Under the pieces are notes generated by a model. It saw nothing but the letters and a program-made list of their open reading frames with translations. It ran no database searches and was not told where the DNA came from. A stretch of 64,000 bases of DNA from Billgrantia zhangzhouensis (lineage in GTDB: Bacteria > Pseudomonadota > Gammaproteobacteria > Pseudomonadales > Halomonadaceae), in assembly GCF_021404465.1 (NCBI RefSeq), contig NZ_JABFTT010000007.1:1-64000 (forward strand), in the 5' to 3' direction. Positions 9,400 through 20,166 of this stretch are shown here, in pieces. The position numbers and the translations under genes were made by a program. Every line of letters starts with the position of its first letter. Positions within the stretch are counted from its first letter, which is position 1.

Positions 9400-9783
9400 T
9401 TGGATAGCGTACGACTCGACAAGTGGCTATGGGCGGCCCGCTTCTTCAAGACACGCGCCCTGGCCAAGAAGGCCATCGAGGGCGGCAAGGTGCACTATAA
9501 CGGGGCTCGGGCCAAGACCAGCAAGAACGTGGAAGTGAGGGCGCTGATTCGCGTACCCCAGGGGTGGGACGTGTGGGAGGTGGAGGTCGTGGCGCTCTCC
9601 GACCAGCGCCGTGGCGCACCGGAGGCCCGAGAACTCTATCGTGAGACGGCCGAAAGTGCCGAGCGCCGGGCGCATGAGGCCGAAGGCCGGCGACTGACCA
9701 ATCAGGCCATGCAGCACCCGCTCAAGCGTCCCGACAAGAAGCAGCGACGCGACATCCAGCGTTTCCAGCGCCAGGGTGAGTAA
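9400..9783 (+). CDS. hslR: Ribosome-associated heat-shock protein Hsp15
   Basis: 127 aa. It has an S4 RNA-binding domain at the N-terminus ([32 protein letters not shown]) and a basic C-terminal tail. In E. coli Hsp15 binds free 50S subunits carrying a nascent chain and returns them to translation. The start is TTG at 9400, supported by GAGGAGG at 9384-9390 with a 9-base spacer; no ATG is available nearby. It lies between yrfG and hslO as in many gammaproteobacteria, so a heat-shock operon is plausible, though I see no sigma-32 promoter. Confidence 0.93.
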   Translation: MDSVRLDKWLWAARFFKTRALAKKAIEGGKVHYNGARAKTSKNVEVRALIRVPQGWDVWEVEVVALSDQRRGAPEARELYRETAESAERRAHEAEGRRLTNQAMQHPLKRPDKKQRRDIQRFQRQGE

Positions 9784-9887
9784 CGCTTCAGGCAACTGTG
9801 GGCCGCGAGCCAAAACCTTGGCGTCGAGAGTGTCGTAGGGGCATCCTGCCGAAGCCCGAAGCCTTCATTTATGGACAGACAAATTTC

Positions 9888-10763
9888 ATGACCGACCAGA
9901 TCCAGCGTTTTCTGTTCGAGCGCACCAACGTGCGTGGCGAGATCGTCACCCTTCAGCGTACCTATGGTGAGGTACTGGACCGCCATGGCTACCCGCCTGC
10001 CGTCAACCGCTTGCTGGGAGAACTGCTGGCAGCGGTGGCGCTGCTCACCGATACCGTCAAGCTCGACGGCATTCTCAGCATTGAGGTGCGCGGTCAGGGC
10101 GAGCTCTCGCTGCTGATGGCCGAGTCCAACCCCGGCGGCGAACTGCGTGCCATTGCCCGCCTGGCGGAAGATGCCACGTTGCCCGAAGGCGAGGCGAATT
10201 TCCGCGATCTCGTCGGCGACGGCCATATCGTGATCACGCTCGACCCGCGCGAGGGCAATCGCTACCAGGGCATCGTGGCACTCGAGCAGGATAGCCTGGC
10301 CGGTTGCCTGGAGGCCTACTTTTCGCAGTCCGAACAACTGCCCACCCAACTGTGGCTGCGTGCCGATGACGAGCGCGCCGGCGGCTTGCTGCTGCAGCGT
10401 TTGCCGGATGAGTCGCAGAACCAGGACGAGGATGCCTGGGAGCGCACCGTGCAACTGGCCCGCACCTTGCGCACCGAGGAATTGCTGGGGCTCGAGCAGC
10501 GCGAGCTGCTGCACCGGCTCTATCACGAAGAGGCGGTGCGGGTCTTCGAGCCCAAACCGCTGCGCTTTGGCTGCACCTGCTCGCGGGAGCGCATCGGCGA
10601 TGCCTTGCTCACCCTGGGCGCCGACGAACTACGTGGCGTGTTGGCCGAACAGGGCGAGATCGAGACCCAGTGCCACTTCTGCCACACCCGCTATCGTTTT
10701 TCGGAAAACGAGATCGAGGCGCTGCTGCGTGCCCAGGGTGGGCCGCCGCCAGTGCTGCACTGA
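9888..10763 (+). CDS. hslO: Redox-regulated holdase chaperone Hsp33
   Basis: 291 aa. Hsp33 is a cytoplasmic chaperone switched on by oxidation and unfolding; it protects unfolded proteins under oxidative stress. The zinc/redox switch is intact near the C-terminus: GCTCS, then about 30 residues, then CHFC (C-x-C ... C-x2-C). The ATG at 9888 begins the conserved [11 protein letters not shown] start; in-frame codons further upstream fall in the 104-base gap after hslR and lack a ribosome site. Confidence 0.96.
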   Translation: MTDQIQRFLFERTNVRGEIVTLQRTYGEVLDRHGYPPAVNRLLGELLAAVALLTDTVKLDGILSIEVRGQGELSLLMAESNPGGELRAIARLAEDATLPEGEANFRDLVGDGHIVITLDPREGNRYQGIVALEQDSLAGCLEAYFSQSEQLPTQLWLRADDERAGGLLLQRLPDESQNQDEDAWERTVQLARTLRTEELLGLEQRELLHRLYHEEAVRVFEPKPLRFGCTCSRERIGDALLTLGADELRGVLAEQGEIETQCHFCHTRYRFSENEIEALLRAQGGPPPVLH

Positions 10764-11070
10764 ACGCCACTGACAAGGCGGGCGAGGCGATGGGTCGTCT
10801 CGCCCATCGTTGCGCAATGCTGCGATGCACAAGTCCGATGGACTCCAACCTGCGGCGATATGTCTCGATGTTGTAGTAAAACTACATGAACTTCGGTCAA
10901 AGTTCCCGTTTCCTGACGGCTCCCTTTTTGCCATAATGCGCCCGCCTAAGGGCCGATCGCCACATTACAAGACGGCAAGCATCCGCACACGGACGATCGG
11001 AAACGCAATGCAACGGCGTACGGACGCCTGGCACACGAGAGAGAACCGGCCGCAAGGCCCAGGAAACGAC
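10764..11070 (+). promoter_or_regulatory. hslO-pckA intergenic region with promoter
   Basis: A 307-base leader region with no gene. It contains the HexR-type palindrome described separately and a TATAAT-like -10 (CATAAT, 10932-10937) about 130 bases before the pckA start. The matching -35 is weak (TTTCCT around 10909-10914), which would fit a promoter that needs an activator. Confidence 0.45.
10872..10886. promoter_or_regulatory. Predicted HexR operator upstream of pckA
   Basis: TGTAGT-AAA-ACTACA is a perfect 6+3+6 palindrome. It fits the HexR consensus as I recall it (TGTART-www-AYTACA). HexR controls central carbon genes in gammaproteobacteria and releases DNA on binding KDPG. The site centre is about 55 bases upstream of the candidate -10, a position compatible with activation of a gluconeogenic gene. 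Confidence 0.65.
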
Positions 11071-12627
<1,557 letters not shown>

Positions 12628-12656
12628 TGCGCACGCGCTTGGCAAAGAAGTAAAGA

Positions 12657-12690
12657 CGGGGGAGGGGCGTAGGCCTCTCCCCCGTTGCAT
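12657..12690 (+). terminator. Terminator after pckA
   Basis: An 11-bp stem (CGGGGGAGGGG at 12657-12667 against CCTCTCCCCCG at 12674-12684, one G-U pair) with a 6-base loop, followed by TTGCATTATT. The T-run is weak, but the position between convergent genes supports a terminator, perhaps used in both directions. Confidence 0.6.
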
Positions 12691-14075
12691 TATTGGCGCG
12701 AGGCGAGCGCCGGGGCACGTCGGCGTGCCGCCCACCAGCGCAGTACATCCACCACCACGAACAGCAGCAGGCTCGTGCCCAGCACCGGCATTGCCAGGCC
12801 CAGCGCCACGGCGATCGTCACCACGCCAAGCCGTGCGCTCCATGGCAGGGCTACGAACACCTCGCTCAACGTCTCTTGGGGTCTGTGCTGGGTCGCACGC
12901 ATGCGGCGCCACCACATCGTATAACCCCAGCACACCAGCACCACCAGGCAGGTAGCGATTGCCGCCAGGAGTAACTGGTTGGGTAGGCCGAACAGTACTC
13001 CCATATGCAAGTCGATACCCCAGCGGGTGAGTTTGGCGACCAGCGGAAAGGTGGCGAAATCGGTGCGCTCGATGACCGCCATCGTTTGTGGATGCAGGGC
13101 GACCTGGTCTACCTGGGTGGGCCAACTGCGGTCGATCTCGGCCACGCGCCAGGCCCGTTCCGCATCGCGGGGTGGCTCGATCTGTACCAGTCCGGCATCG
13201 ATGCCGGCGCTGCGGGCGGCGCTCAGGGCCAGATCGAAGTCCACCAGGCTCAGGCGGCTCGCATCCGGTGCCTGGGCCTGACCGTGCTCGCCATGCCCGG
13301 CATGCTCACCGTGCGCTTGGGACGTCGTCTCGGGAAGCAGCGTCGATACGCTCGGCGTGCTCCAACCCCAGGCGTGGCGTAGTTCAGCGAAATTGCCACC
13401 CGCCCACTTCGACCAGGTAAGACCCGTGGCGGAGAAGAACACCAGCCCCAGGGCGGCCAGCACGCCCAGGGTGGCATGACGTCGGCGCAAGGCTGCCGGC
13501 CCCTGCTGGGCACGCAGTGCGCGACGGCGCTGCAGCCACAGCGCCAGTCCACCAAAGGCGGCGACCCACAGCCAGGAAGCGGCGAGTTCGCTGTAGTACC
13601 GTCCCACATCGCCCATCAGCAACTCGCGGTGCAATAGGTCGAGAGTCGTGCGCAGGGGCAGTACGCCGCTGGTGCCGTAGACGGTCATGTCGCCCTTGAT
13701 CTCGAGAGTGACGGGATCGACGAAGAGGGCGCGATGCTGCGAGGGGCCAAGCCCGGGGGCGGCGAACATGACCCGCGTGGTGCCGCCCGGGTGCGGTGCC
13801 GGTCGTACGGCTGCCGGCAGGGTGCTGTCATTCAGCGCGTGCTGCGCCGCTTCCACCTGCATGGCGAGGGGGTGAGCCGTCCCTTCCTGTGCACCATTCA
13901 ATGCATCGCGGTAGAGCCAGGCCTCGAGCGAAGGCGTCATCACATAGGCGATACCGGAGAGTGCCGCCACCAGCATGAAGGGGGCGACGAGGAGGCCGAT
14001 ATAGGCGTGCAGTCGGGTAATCAGGGCAAGCAACAGCCTGCCGGTGCGACGTGTCGTCGCCGGTTGTCGAGACAT
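12690..14075 (-). CDS. PepSY-associated membrane protein
   Basis: 461 aa. It has an N-terminal transmembrane helix with the family's LHAYIGLLVAPFMLVAALSG pattern, a large periplasmic region with PepSY-like parts, and three to four further helices, one ending WGYTMWWRRM. Many relatives are iron-regulated or sit next to siderophore or metal genes. A short loop rich in His and Glu (HGEHAGHGEHGQ, near residue 253) could bind metal. It lies 74 bases after the His-rich DUF2946-like gene on the same strand, so the two are probably cotranscribed. The exact transport or reductase role is not known. Confidence 0.75.
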   Translation of the reverse strand: MSRQPATTRRTGRLLLALITRLHAYIGLLVAPFMLVAALSGIAYVMTPSLEAWLYRDALNGAQEGTAHPLAMQVEAAQHALNDSTLPAAVRPAPHPGGTTRVMFAAPGLGPSQHRALFVDPVTLEIKGDMTVYGTSGVLPLRTTLDLLHRELLMGDVGRYYSELAASWLWVAAFGGLALWLQRRRALRAQQGPAALRRRHATLGVLAALGLVFFSATGLTWSKWAGGNFAELRHAWGWSTPSVSTLLPETTSQAHGEHAGHGEHGQAQAPDASRLSLVDFDLALSAARSAGIDAGLVQIEPPRDAERAWRVAEIDRSWPTQVDQVALHPQTMAVIERTDFATFPLVAKLTRWGIDLHMGVLFGLPNQLLLAAIATCLVVLVCWGYTMWWRRMRATQHRPQETLSEVFVALPWSARLGVVTIAVALGLAMPVLGTSLLLFVVVDVLRWWAARRRAPALASRQ

Positions 14076-14149
14076 GAGGAAACGCTCCTGGTCAGAGGAT
14101 GAGCGTCACGAGTCCGTCCGTGGTGGATCGCCTCGTGAAGGATCGAGCA

Positions 14150-14596
14150 TCAGACGCAGGAGCGCAGTGGTGGAGCGCGACCGCGATAGTGGCGATAGCG
14201 CTCTTCCTCGCCGGACCGACGGGTGGCGGCGACGAGGGGACTGGGCGAGAGCGGGGGAGGGGTGAGGACGAGGTTCGTGGCTACCAGCAATCCCGGCATG
14301 TGCAGGAAGAGCGTACAGTAGTCGCAGGCTGCAAGCTCGTCTTGGCCGGGGGATGCATGGTGGTGTGCATGGTGATGGGGCCCGGCATGTTCCGCACCGG
14401 CGGCCCTATGCTGGTGAAGATGATCCGGGTGGTGAGCGACATGCTGCGACGCGCCCGCTGTGGCTGGAGCCGCTCCCAGCAGGCGTTGGGTCTGGCTCAA
14501 TAATGACCCACCGAGGGCAAGGGTCAGGGCCAGCAGGCCGAGCCATGCCATCAGAGAGTGCCAGCGTGTCGTGAATCGGTGCACGGGTGAGCCCAT
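14150..14596 (-). CDS. DUF2946-like His-rich membrane protein
   Basis: 148 aa. One hydrophobic helix (WLGLLALTLALGGSLL) is followed by a long His-rich segment, then CDYCTLFLHMPGLL, a Cys-x2-Cys pair typical of DUF2946 proteins, and a second hydrophobic stretch. This family is often found beside copper or TonB-dependent metal genes. The His and Cys residues suggest periplasmic metal binding, but that is inference. It is the upstream gene of a likely two-gene operon with the PepSY protein. Confidence 0.6.
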   Translation of the reverse strand: MGSPVHRFTTRWHSLMAWLGLLALTLALGGSLLSQTQRLLGAAPATAGASQHVAHHPDHLHQHRAAGAEHAGPHHHAHHHASPGQDELAACDYCTLFLHMPGLLVATNLVLTPPPLSPSPLVAATRRSGEEERYRHYRGRAPPLRSCV

Positions 14597-14744
14597 GGCG
14601 CTTGAGCAGAGTGTCCAACTCTAGACGAGAAGCGAAGCAGGGCCAATACCGAACCCCGCCACGGACAGCGGGTCTGAACGGAGAGAAGGTATTGACTCGT
14701 TTCTCAAATACTGGGCGCCGCGCTGCGGCGCTTGGGGGGAGAAA

Positions 14745-15248
14745 ATGAAACGCCGTCTTTTTCTCGGCCTGCTGGGATCGGCTGGTGCTGCCGGGCTGAT
14801 GCCGAGCGTGGGCTGGGGGTTCCCTAGACTGTCGCTGGAGGCGGCACCTGGTCTCGATCGCCTCGAGCTGTCACGCGATGAGTGGCGCGAGCGCCTTACG
14901 CCTGAGCAGTTCGAGATCCTGCGCGATCATGGCACCGAGCCGCCGTTCTCGAGTCCGCTGGACAAGGAATGGCGCGAAGGCGAGTACCGTTGCGCCGGCT
15001 GCGACCTGCTGCTGTTCGAGAGTGCCATGAAGTATGACTCGGGCACCGGTTGGCCGAGTTACTTCGAGCATGTCGAAGGGCACCTGCTCAGCCAGCTCGA
15101 CTTCAGCCTGATCTGGCCGCGGCGTGAGTACCACTGCGCCCGCTGCGGCGGCCACCAGGGCCATGTCTTCAACGACGGACCTGAGCCCACCGGCCTGCGC
15201 TGGTGCAACAACGGCCTGGCGCTCAAGTTCGTGCCGGCTACTGCCTGA
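14745..15248 (+). CDS. msrB: Exported peptide-methionine (R)-S-oxide reductase
   Basis: 167 aa. MsrB repairs methionine-R-sulfoxide in proteins. The two zinc-binding CxxC pairs are present (YRCAGC and YHCARC), with the family motifs GTEPPFSSPLDKEW, SGTGWPSY and GHVFNDGPEPTGLRWC; the final Cys is the expected catalytic residue. Unlike the common cytoplasmic form, it begins with KRRLFLGLLGSAGAAG, a twin-arginine-like signal, so it probably acts in the periplasm after Tat export. A GGGGGAG ribosome site precedes the ATG. I saw no msrA or MsrP-like partner gene next to it. Confidence 0.9.
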   Translation: MKRRLFLGLLGSAGAAGLMPSVGWGFPRLSLEAAPGLDRLELSRDEWRERLTPEQFEILRDHGTEPPFSSPLDKEWREGEYRCAGCDLLLFESAMKYDSGTGWPSYFEHVEGHLLSQLDFSLIWPRREYHCARCGGHQGHVFNDGPEPTGLRWCNNGLALKFVPATA

Positions 15249-15410
15249 AGCCCTCCACGATGTGCCGCGCCAGGCCATCCACCGCGGGGACGTTGTCTCG
15301 GGTGAGCGCAGCAGCACGATGGAGCTGGCCAGCAGCGGCGGGAACCTGTCCGCCTCGTCGAGAATGCGCAGGCCCGGCGTGAGAGCCGCCGCCACATTCT
15401 GGGACGCCAT
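15238..15410 (-). pseudogene. LysR-family regulator, C-terminal remnant
   Basis: Read on the minus strand, the stretch encodes [37 protein letters not shown]. After a frameshift near 15295 it continues DNVPAVDGLARHIVEGFRQ and stops at 15238-15240. This is the typical end of a LysR effector-binding domain, with the SPAV-x-LA-x-xI-x-x-GF style ending. No DNA-binding domain is found upstream, so the gene is broken by both truncation and frameshift. It overlaps the end of msrB by a few bases. Confidence 0.5.
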
Positions 15411-15497
15411 CGGCTGGCGTCGCTGATCACGGCGGCGACGGCGTGGCGTTTGTGGTACCTTGGCGCGATCTTTCGTTGTCGCAATACCAAGGAAGTC

Positions 15498-17831
15498 ATG
15501 GACGCCACGACCCGGATCATTTCGCGCCTCGCCGAGGAACTCTCCGTTCGCCCGCAGCAGGTGTCAGCCACCGTGGAACTGCTCGACGGTGGCGCCACCG
15601 TGCCCTTCATCGCCCGCTACCGCAAGGAGGTCACCGGTGGGCTCGACGACACCCAACTGCGCAACCTCGACGAACGCCTGCGCTACCTGCGCGAGCTGGA
15701 AGAGCGCCGTGCCGCCGTGCTCGCCGCCATCGACGAACAGGGCAAGCTGACCCCGGAGCTCGAGAGGCAGCTCCAGGCCGCCGATACCAAGCAGCGCCTG
15801 GAAGATCTCTACCTGCCCTACAAGAAGAAACGCCGCACCAAGGCCCAGATTGCCCGCGAGGCGGGCCTCGAGCCGTTGGCCGATGCGCTGCTGGCCGATC
15901 CCACTCTCGAGCCCGAGTTAGAAGCGGCCCAGTATCTTCGCCCCGCCGAGGGCGACATCCCGGCCATCGAGGATGCCAAGGCGGCGCTGGACGGCGCGCG
16001 CCAGATCCTGATGGAGCGCTTCGCCGAGGACCCCGAACTGGTCGGCGCACTGCGCGAGCGGCTGTGGAACGAGGGCGAACTCAGCGCACGGATGCTCGAA
16101 GGCAAGGAGCGCGAAGGCGCCAAGTTTTCCGATTACTTCGAACACGACGAGCCGCTGGCCAAGGTGCCTTCACATCGGGCGCTGGCAATGTTTCGCGGCC
16201 GTAACGAGGGCGTGCTGACGCTGGCCATCCGGCTACCCGGCGAGGACGAAGCGCCGATCCATCCGGCTCAGTTCGCCATCGCCCGGCACTTTGACATTCG
16301 CGACGAAGGCCGTGCCGCCGACAAGTGGCTGGCCGACGTAGTGCGCTGGACCTGGCGGGTCAAGCTCTATACCCATCTCGAGACCGAGCTGATGGGACGA
16401 CTGCGCGAACGCGCCGAGCTCGAGGCCATCGAGGTCTTCGCCGCCAACCTCAAGGACCTGCTGCTGGCCGCCCCGGCGGGACAGAAGGCGACGCTGGCCA
16501 TCGACCCGGGCCTGCGCACCGGCTGCAAGGTGGCGGTGGTGGATGCCACCGGCCAGTTCCTCGAGCATGCCACGATCTTTCCCCATGCGCCCCGCAACGC
16601 CTGGGACGAGTCCCTGGCCCAGCTCGCCAAGCTGGTGGAAAAGCACGACGTGGCGCTGATCGCCGTGGGCAACGGCACCGCCAGCCGCGAGACCGACAAG
16701 CTGGCCGGCGAGCTGGTCAAGGCCTTCGCCGGACGCAAAGCGCTCTCCAAGGTAATGGTCAGCGAGGCCGGTGCCTCGGTCTACTCGGCTTCCGAATACG
16801 CTGCCCGCGAGCTGCCCGAGCTCGACGTCACCATCCGTGGGGCGGTCTCCATCGCCCGGCGCCTGCAAGACCCGCTGGCCGAGCTGGTCAAGATCGAGCC
16901 CAAGTCCATCGGCGTAGGCCAGTACCAGCACGACGTCTCGCAGTTGCAGCTGTCGAAGAGCCTGGAGGCGGTGATCGAGGACTGCGTCAACGCCGTGGGG
17001 GTCGATCTCAACACAGCCTCCAGCGCGCTGTTGTCGCGGGTGGCCGGGCTCAACCCGGCGCTGGCCGAAAACATCGTCGCGCGACGCAACGCCGAGGGCG
17101 CCTTTCGTAGCCGCCAGCAGTTGCTCGAGGTCAGCCGACTGGGCCCCAAGACCTTCGAGCAGTGTGCGGGCTTCCTGCGCATCATGAACGGCGACAACCC
17201 GCTCGATGCCAGCGCCGTGCACCCCGAGACCTACCCGGTGGTGGAGCGCATCGCCAGCCGTAACGGCCGTCCGGTGGCCAGTCTGATCGGCGACAGCGCC
17301 ACGCTGAAGGCGGTCAAGCCAGCCGAATTCGCCGACGAGCGCTTCGGCGTACCCACCATCAGCGACATCTTGAAGGAACTCGACAAGCCGGGCCGCGACC
17401 CGCGCCCCGAATTCAAGGCCGCCGAGTTCCGCGAGGGTGTGGAGACGCTCAAGGACCTGGAGCCGGGGATGATCCTCGAGGGCAGCGTGACCAACGTCAC
17501 CCACTTCGGGGCTTTCGTCGACATCGGCGTGCACCAGGACGGCCTGGTGCATATCTCGGCGCTCTCCGACAAGTTCGTCGAGGATCCGCGCTCGGTGGTC
17601 AAGGCCGGCGACATCGTCAAGGTCAAGGTAATGAGCGTGGATCTCGAGCGCGCACGGGTCGGACTCTCCATGCGCCTGACCGACCAGCCCGGCGAGGCTG
17701 AGGGCGGCAGATCGTCGCGCGCTGGCCAGGGCAAGGCTCAGCGCAAGGGCACGCCCCGCGAGCAGTCCCAGCCGAACCAGATGGGCGCCCTCGGGGCCGC
17801 CCTGCTCAAGGCCAGGAAGGGCAAATCTTGA
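15498..17831 (+). CDS. tex: RNA-binding transcription accessory protein Tex
   Basis: 777 aa. Tex is a cytoplasmic nucleic-acid-binding protein related to eukaryotic Spt6. Visible parts in order: the N-terminal Tex domain ([21 protein letters not shown]), a YqgF/RNase-H-like domain beginning [18 protein letters not shown], helix-hairpin-helix segments ([17 protein letters not shown]), and a C-terminal S1 RNA-binding domain ([26 protein letters not shown]) before a basic tail. The ATG at 15498 follows AAGGAA; the longer in-frame start at 15450 lacks a ribosome site. Confidence 0.96.
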   Translation: MDATTRIISRLAEELSVRPQQVSATVELLDGGATVPFIARYRKEVTGGLDDTQLRNLDERLRYLRELEERRAAVLAAIDEQGKLTPELERQLQAADTKQRLEDLYLPYKKKRRTKAQIAREAGLEPLADALLADPTLEPELEAAQYLRPAEGDIPAIEDAKAALDGARQILMERFAEDPELVGALRERLWNEGELSARMLEGKEREGAKFSDYFEHDEPLAKVPSHRALAMFRGRNEGVLTLAIRLPGEDEAPIHPAQFAIARHFDIRDEGRAADKWLADVVRWTWRVKLYTHLETELMGRLRERAELEAIEVFAANLKDLLLAAPAGQKATLAIDPGLRTGCKVAVVDATGQFLEHATIFPHAPRNAWDESLAQLAKLVEKHDVALIAVGNGTASRETDKLAGELVKAFAGRKALSKVMVSEAGASVYSASEYAARELPELDVTIRGAVSIARRLQDPLAELVKIEPKSIGVGQYQHDVSQLQLSKSLEAVIEDCVNAVGVDLNTASSALLSRVAGLNPALAENIVARRNAEGAFRSRQQLLEVSRLGPKTFEQCAGFLRIMNGDNPLDASAVHPETYPVVERIASRNGRPVASLIGDSATLKAVKPAEFADERFGVPTISDILKELDKPGRDPRPEFKAAEFREGVETLKDLEPGMILEGSVTNVTHFGAFVDIGVHQDGLVHISALSDKFVEDPRSVVKAGDIVKVKVMSVDLERARVGLSMRLTDQPGEAEGGRSSRAGQGKAQRKGTPREQSQPNQMGALGAALLKARKGKS

Positions 17832-17962
17832 TCCGGGCATAGCACTCGCCATACTCTCGACATCATTCGCATGAGGTTGCCGGCGGGTTCGTCGGCGACC
17901 TCCGACCGGCACATTTAGACCGGAAGGCCTGATGAAGGCCTCCAAGACACGGGGTCCACGCC

Positions 17963-19582
17963 TTGTCTGATTCATACTCTGCCACCATTTCACATCTCGC
18001 CGGGCTGGCTGCCCGAGGGCGCTTCGGGCGCCTGCGCCGCGGCCTGGAGAAGGAAGGGTTGCGCGTCGACCGTGCGGGGCGTATCGCCTCCACGCCGCAT
18101 CCCCATGCGCTGGGCTCCAAGCTGACCCACCCGCACATCACCACCGACTACTCCGAGGCGCTGCTGGAATACATCACGCCGGTCTACTGCCGCCCCGGCG
18201 ATGCCCTCGACTTCCTCGCCGATCTGCACCGCTTCAGCTATCGCCATCTCGGCGAGGAACTGATCTGGCCGGCCAGCATGCCGGCCAGGCTCGACGGCAA
18301 CGACAGTGTGATCATCGCCGATTACGGCAGCTCCAACGTCGGTACCATGAAGCACGTCTACCGCAAGGGGCTGGACGTCCGCTACGGCCGGATCATGCAG
18401 GCCATTGCCGGCATCCACTACAACGTCTCGCTGCCCGACGAGCTGTGGGAAGTGCTGCGCGAGCGCGACGGTACCACACAGATGTCGCTCGACGACTATC
18501 GCTCGAGCCGCTACTTCGGCCTGATCCGTAACTTCCGTCGCCACAGCTGGCTACTGCTCTACCTGTTCGGCGCCTCGCCGGCGCTCGACCGCAGCTTCCT
18601 GCCCGAGGGCAACATTCCCGACAAGCTGCATGCGCACGGGCGCGATACCTTGGTGTCGCCCTACGCCACCAGCCTGCGCATGTCCGACCTCGGCTATCAG
18701 AACAAGGTGCAGGCGCAGCTCAAGATCTGTTTCAACTCGCTCTCCAACTATGTGGGCACCCTGCGCCATGCCATCTCCACCCCCTGGCCCGCCTACGAGG
18801 CGCTGGGGGTTACGGATGGCCGCGACTGGCAGCAGCTCAACGCCAACATTCTGCAGATCGAGAACGAGTACTACAGCGATATCCGGCCCAAGCGAGTCAC
18901 CCGGCACAGCGAAACACCAAGCCAGGCGCTCGAGGCACGCGGCGTCGAGTACATCGAGGTGCGCTGTCTCGATCTCGACCCCTTCCTGCCGCTGGGCATC
19001 GATGAGCCGCGCCTGCGCTTCATCGATGCCTTCATGATGTGGTGCCTGCTCTCCGAGAGTCCCTGGATCCCCGACGAAGAGTGCGATCGGCTGGATGACA
19101 ACCGACGCCTGGTCGTCGAACGCGGCCGCGACCCCGAACTCCGGCTGGTTCAGGACGGGCAGCAGCGCACCGTGGCCGACTGGGGCGGTGAAATCCTCGG
19201 CGAAATTGCCCAGGTTGCCGATCTGCTCGACTCCCTGGAGGAGGGGACACCCCATGCGGACGCCGTGGCGGCCTTCCAGCCCTGGCTCGAGGATCCATCG
19301 CTGACGCCATCCGGTCGGCTGTTGGCGCGGCTCGAGGAGACCGGCGAGGAGTTCCTCGAGGCCATCCTCTCCATGGCGCGCGAGCATGCCGAGCGGTTTC
19401 GTCAGGAAGCCGTCGATCCGGCGCGGGCGGCGACCTTCGAGCAAATGGTCGAGACCTCGCATCAGCAGCAGCGCGACATCGAGACCGCCGATATCCAGCG
19501 CTTCGATGAGTTCCTCGATCACTACTTTGCCAGTGCCAGCGAGCCGCGGGTCGCCATGGCCAGCCAGGGAGCCGTCCGATGA
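17963..19582 (+). CDS. gshA: Glutamate-cysteine ligase
   Basis: 539 aa. It catalyses the first, rate-limiting step of glutathione synthesis, joining glutamate and cysteine with ATP. The N-terminus has the family pattern GLEKEGLRVDRAGRIASTPHPHALGSKLTHPHITTDYSE, followed by the LHRF and GIHYNVSLP motifs. The start is TTG at 17963 with GGGG about 9 bases upstream; no ATG lies close by. Its stop overlaps the dsbB start in ATGA, so the two are translationally coupled, linking cytoplasmic thiol supply with periplasmic disulfide formation. A GAAGGCCT direct repeat lies in the 131-base upstream gap. Confidence 0.95.
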   Translation: MSDSYSATISHLAGLAARGRFGRLRRGLEKEGLRVDRAGRIASTPHPHALGSKLTHPHITTDYSEALLEYITPVYCRPGDALDFLADLHRFSYRHLGEELIWPASMPARLDGNDSVIIADYGSSNVGTMKHVYRKGLDVRYGRIMQAIAGIHYNVSLPDELWEVLRERDGTTQMSLDDYRSSRYFGLIRNFRRHSWLLLYLFGASPALDRSFLPEGNIPDKLHAHGRDTLVSPYATSLRMSDLGYQNKVQAQLKICFNSLSNYVGTLRHAISTPWPAYEALGVTDGRDWQQLNANILQIENEYYSDIRPKRVTRHSETPSQALEARGVEYIEVRCLDLDPFLPLGIDEPRLRFIDAFMMWCLLSESPWIPDEECDRLDDNRRLVVERGRDPELRLVQDGQQRTVADWGGEILGEIAQVADLLDSLEEGTPHADAVAAFQPWLEDPSLTPSGRLLARLEETGEEFLEAILSMAREHAERFRQEAVDPARAATFEQMVETSHQQQRDIETADIQRFDEFLDHYFASASEPRVAMASQGAVR

Positions 19583-20130
19583 GCGGAACGAGACTGCAAC
19601 GCCTCTCCGTTCGCCAGTGGAGTCTGGCCGGACTGGCCTTCTGCGCCCTGATGATGGCCGTCGCCCTGGGCCTGGAGCACATCGGCGGGCTCGAGCCCTG
19701 CCCGCTGTGCATCTTCCAGCGGGTCGCCGTGTTGGCCGCGGCGGCCGTGTTCGCCATCGCGGCCATCCACAATCCCCGAGGGAGAGTCGGGGCCGCGCTC
19801 TACGGCGGGCTGTCGCTAGCCGCGGTGGTGGGCGGCATCGGTGTGGCCTGGCGTCACTTGTGGCTGCAGTCGTTGCCGCCGGACCAGGTGCCGAGTTGCG
19901 GTCCCGGTCTTGACTACATGATGGACATCCTGCCCATGCGTGACGTGGTGGGCATGGTGCTATCCGGCTCCGGCGAGTGCGCCGAGATCGACTTCCTGCT
20001 GCTGGGTATCTCGTTGCCGGGCTGGACCCTGATCGGCTTTGTCGTGCTTTCCTTGGCGCCGCTGGGCATCCTGCTGGGCGCCTTTCGCCAGCGCCGCTCG
20101 CGCCTGAACGGTAGCCACCGCCCGGCGTGA
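19579..20130 (+). CDS. dsbB: Disulfide bond formation protein B
   Basis: 183 aa. An inner-membrane protein that reoxidises DsbA and passes electrons to quinones. Both redox pairs are present: CPLC at 41-44 in the first periplasmic loop, and Cys107/Cys134 in the second. Four hydrophobic helices are visible. It overlaps gshA by four bases (ATGA), so its translation probably depends on ribosomes finishing gshA. Confidence 0.95.
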   Translation: MSGTRLQRLSVRQWSLAGLAFCALMMAVALGLEHIGGLEPCPLCIFQRVAVLAAAAVFAIAAIHNPRGRVGAALYGGLSLAAVVGGIGVAWRHLWLQSLPPDQVPSCGPGLDYMMDILPMRDVVGMVLSGSGECAEIDFLLLGISLPGWTLIGFVVLSLAPLGILLGAFRQRRSRLNGSHRPA

Positions 20131-20166
20131 GCGGGGCGAAATGACAAAACAACAACAAGGAAACGC

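Noticed and set aside
17832-17962. Riboswitch or leader before gshA
   Set aside because: Only a GAAGGCCT direct repeat and short inverted repeats are present; no known riboswitch architecture is recognisable.
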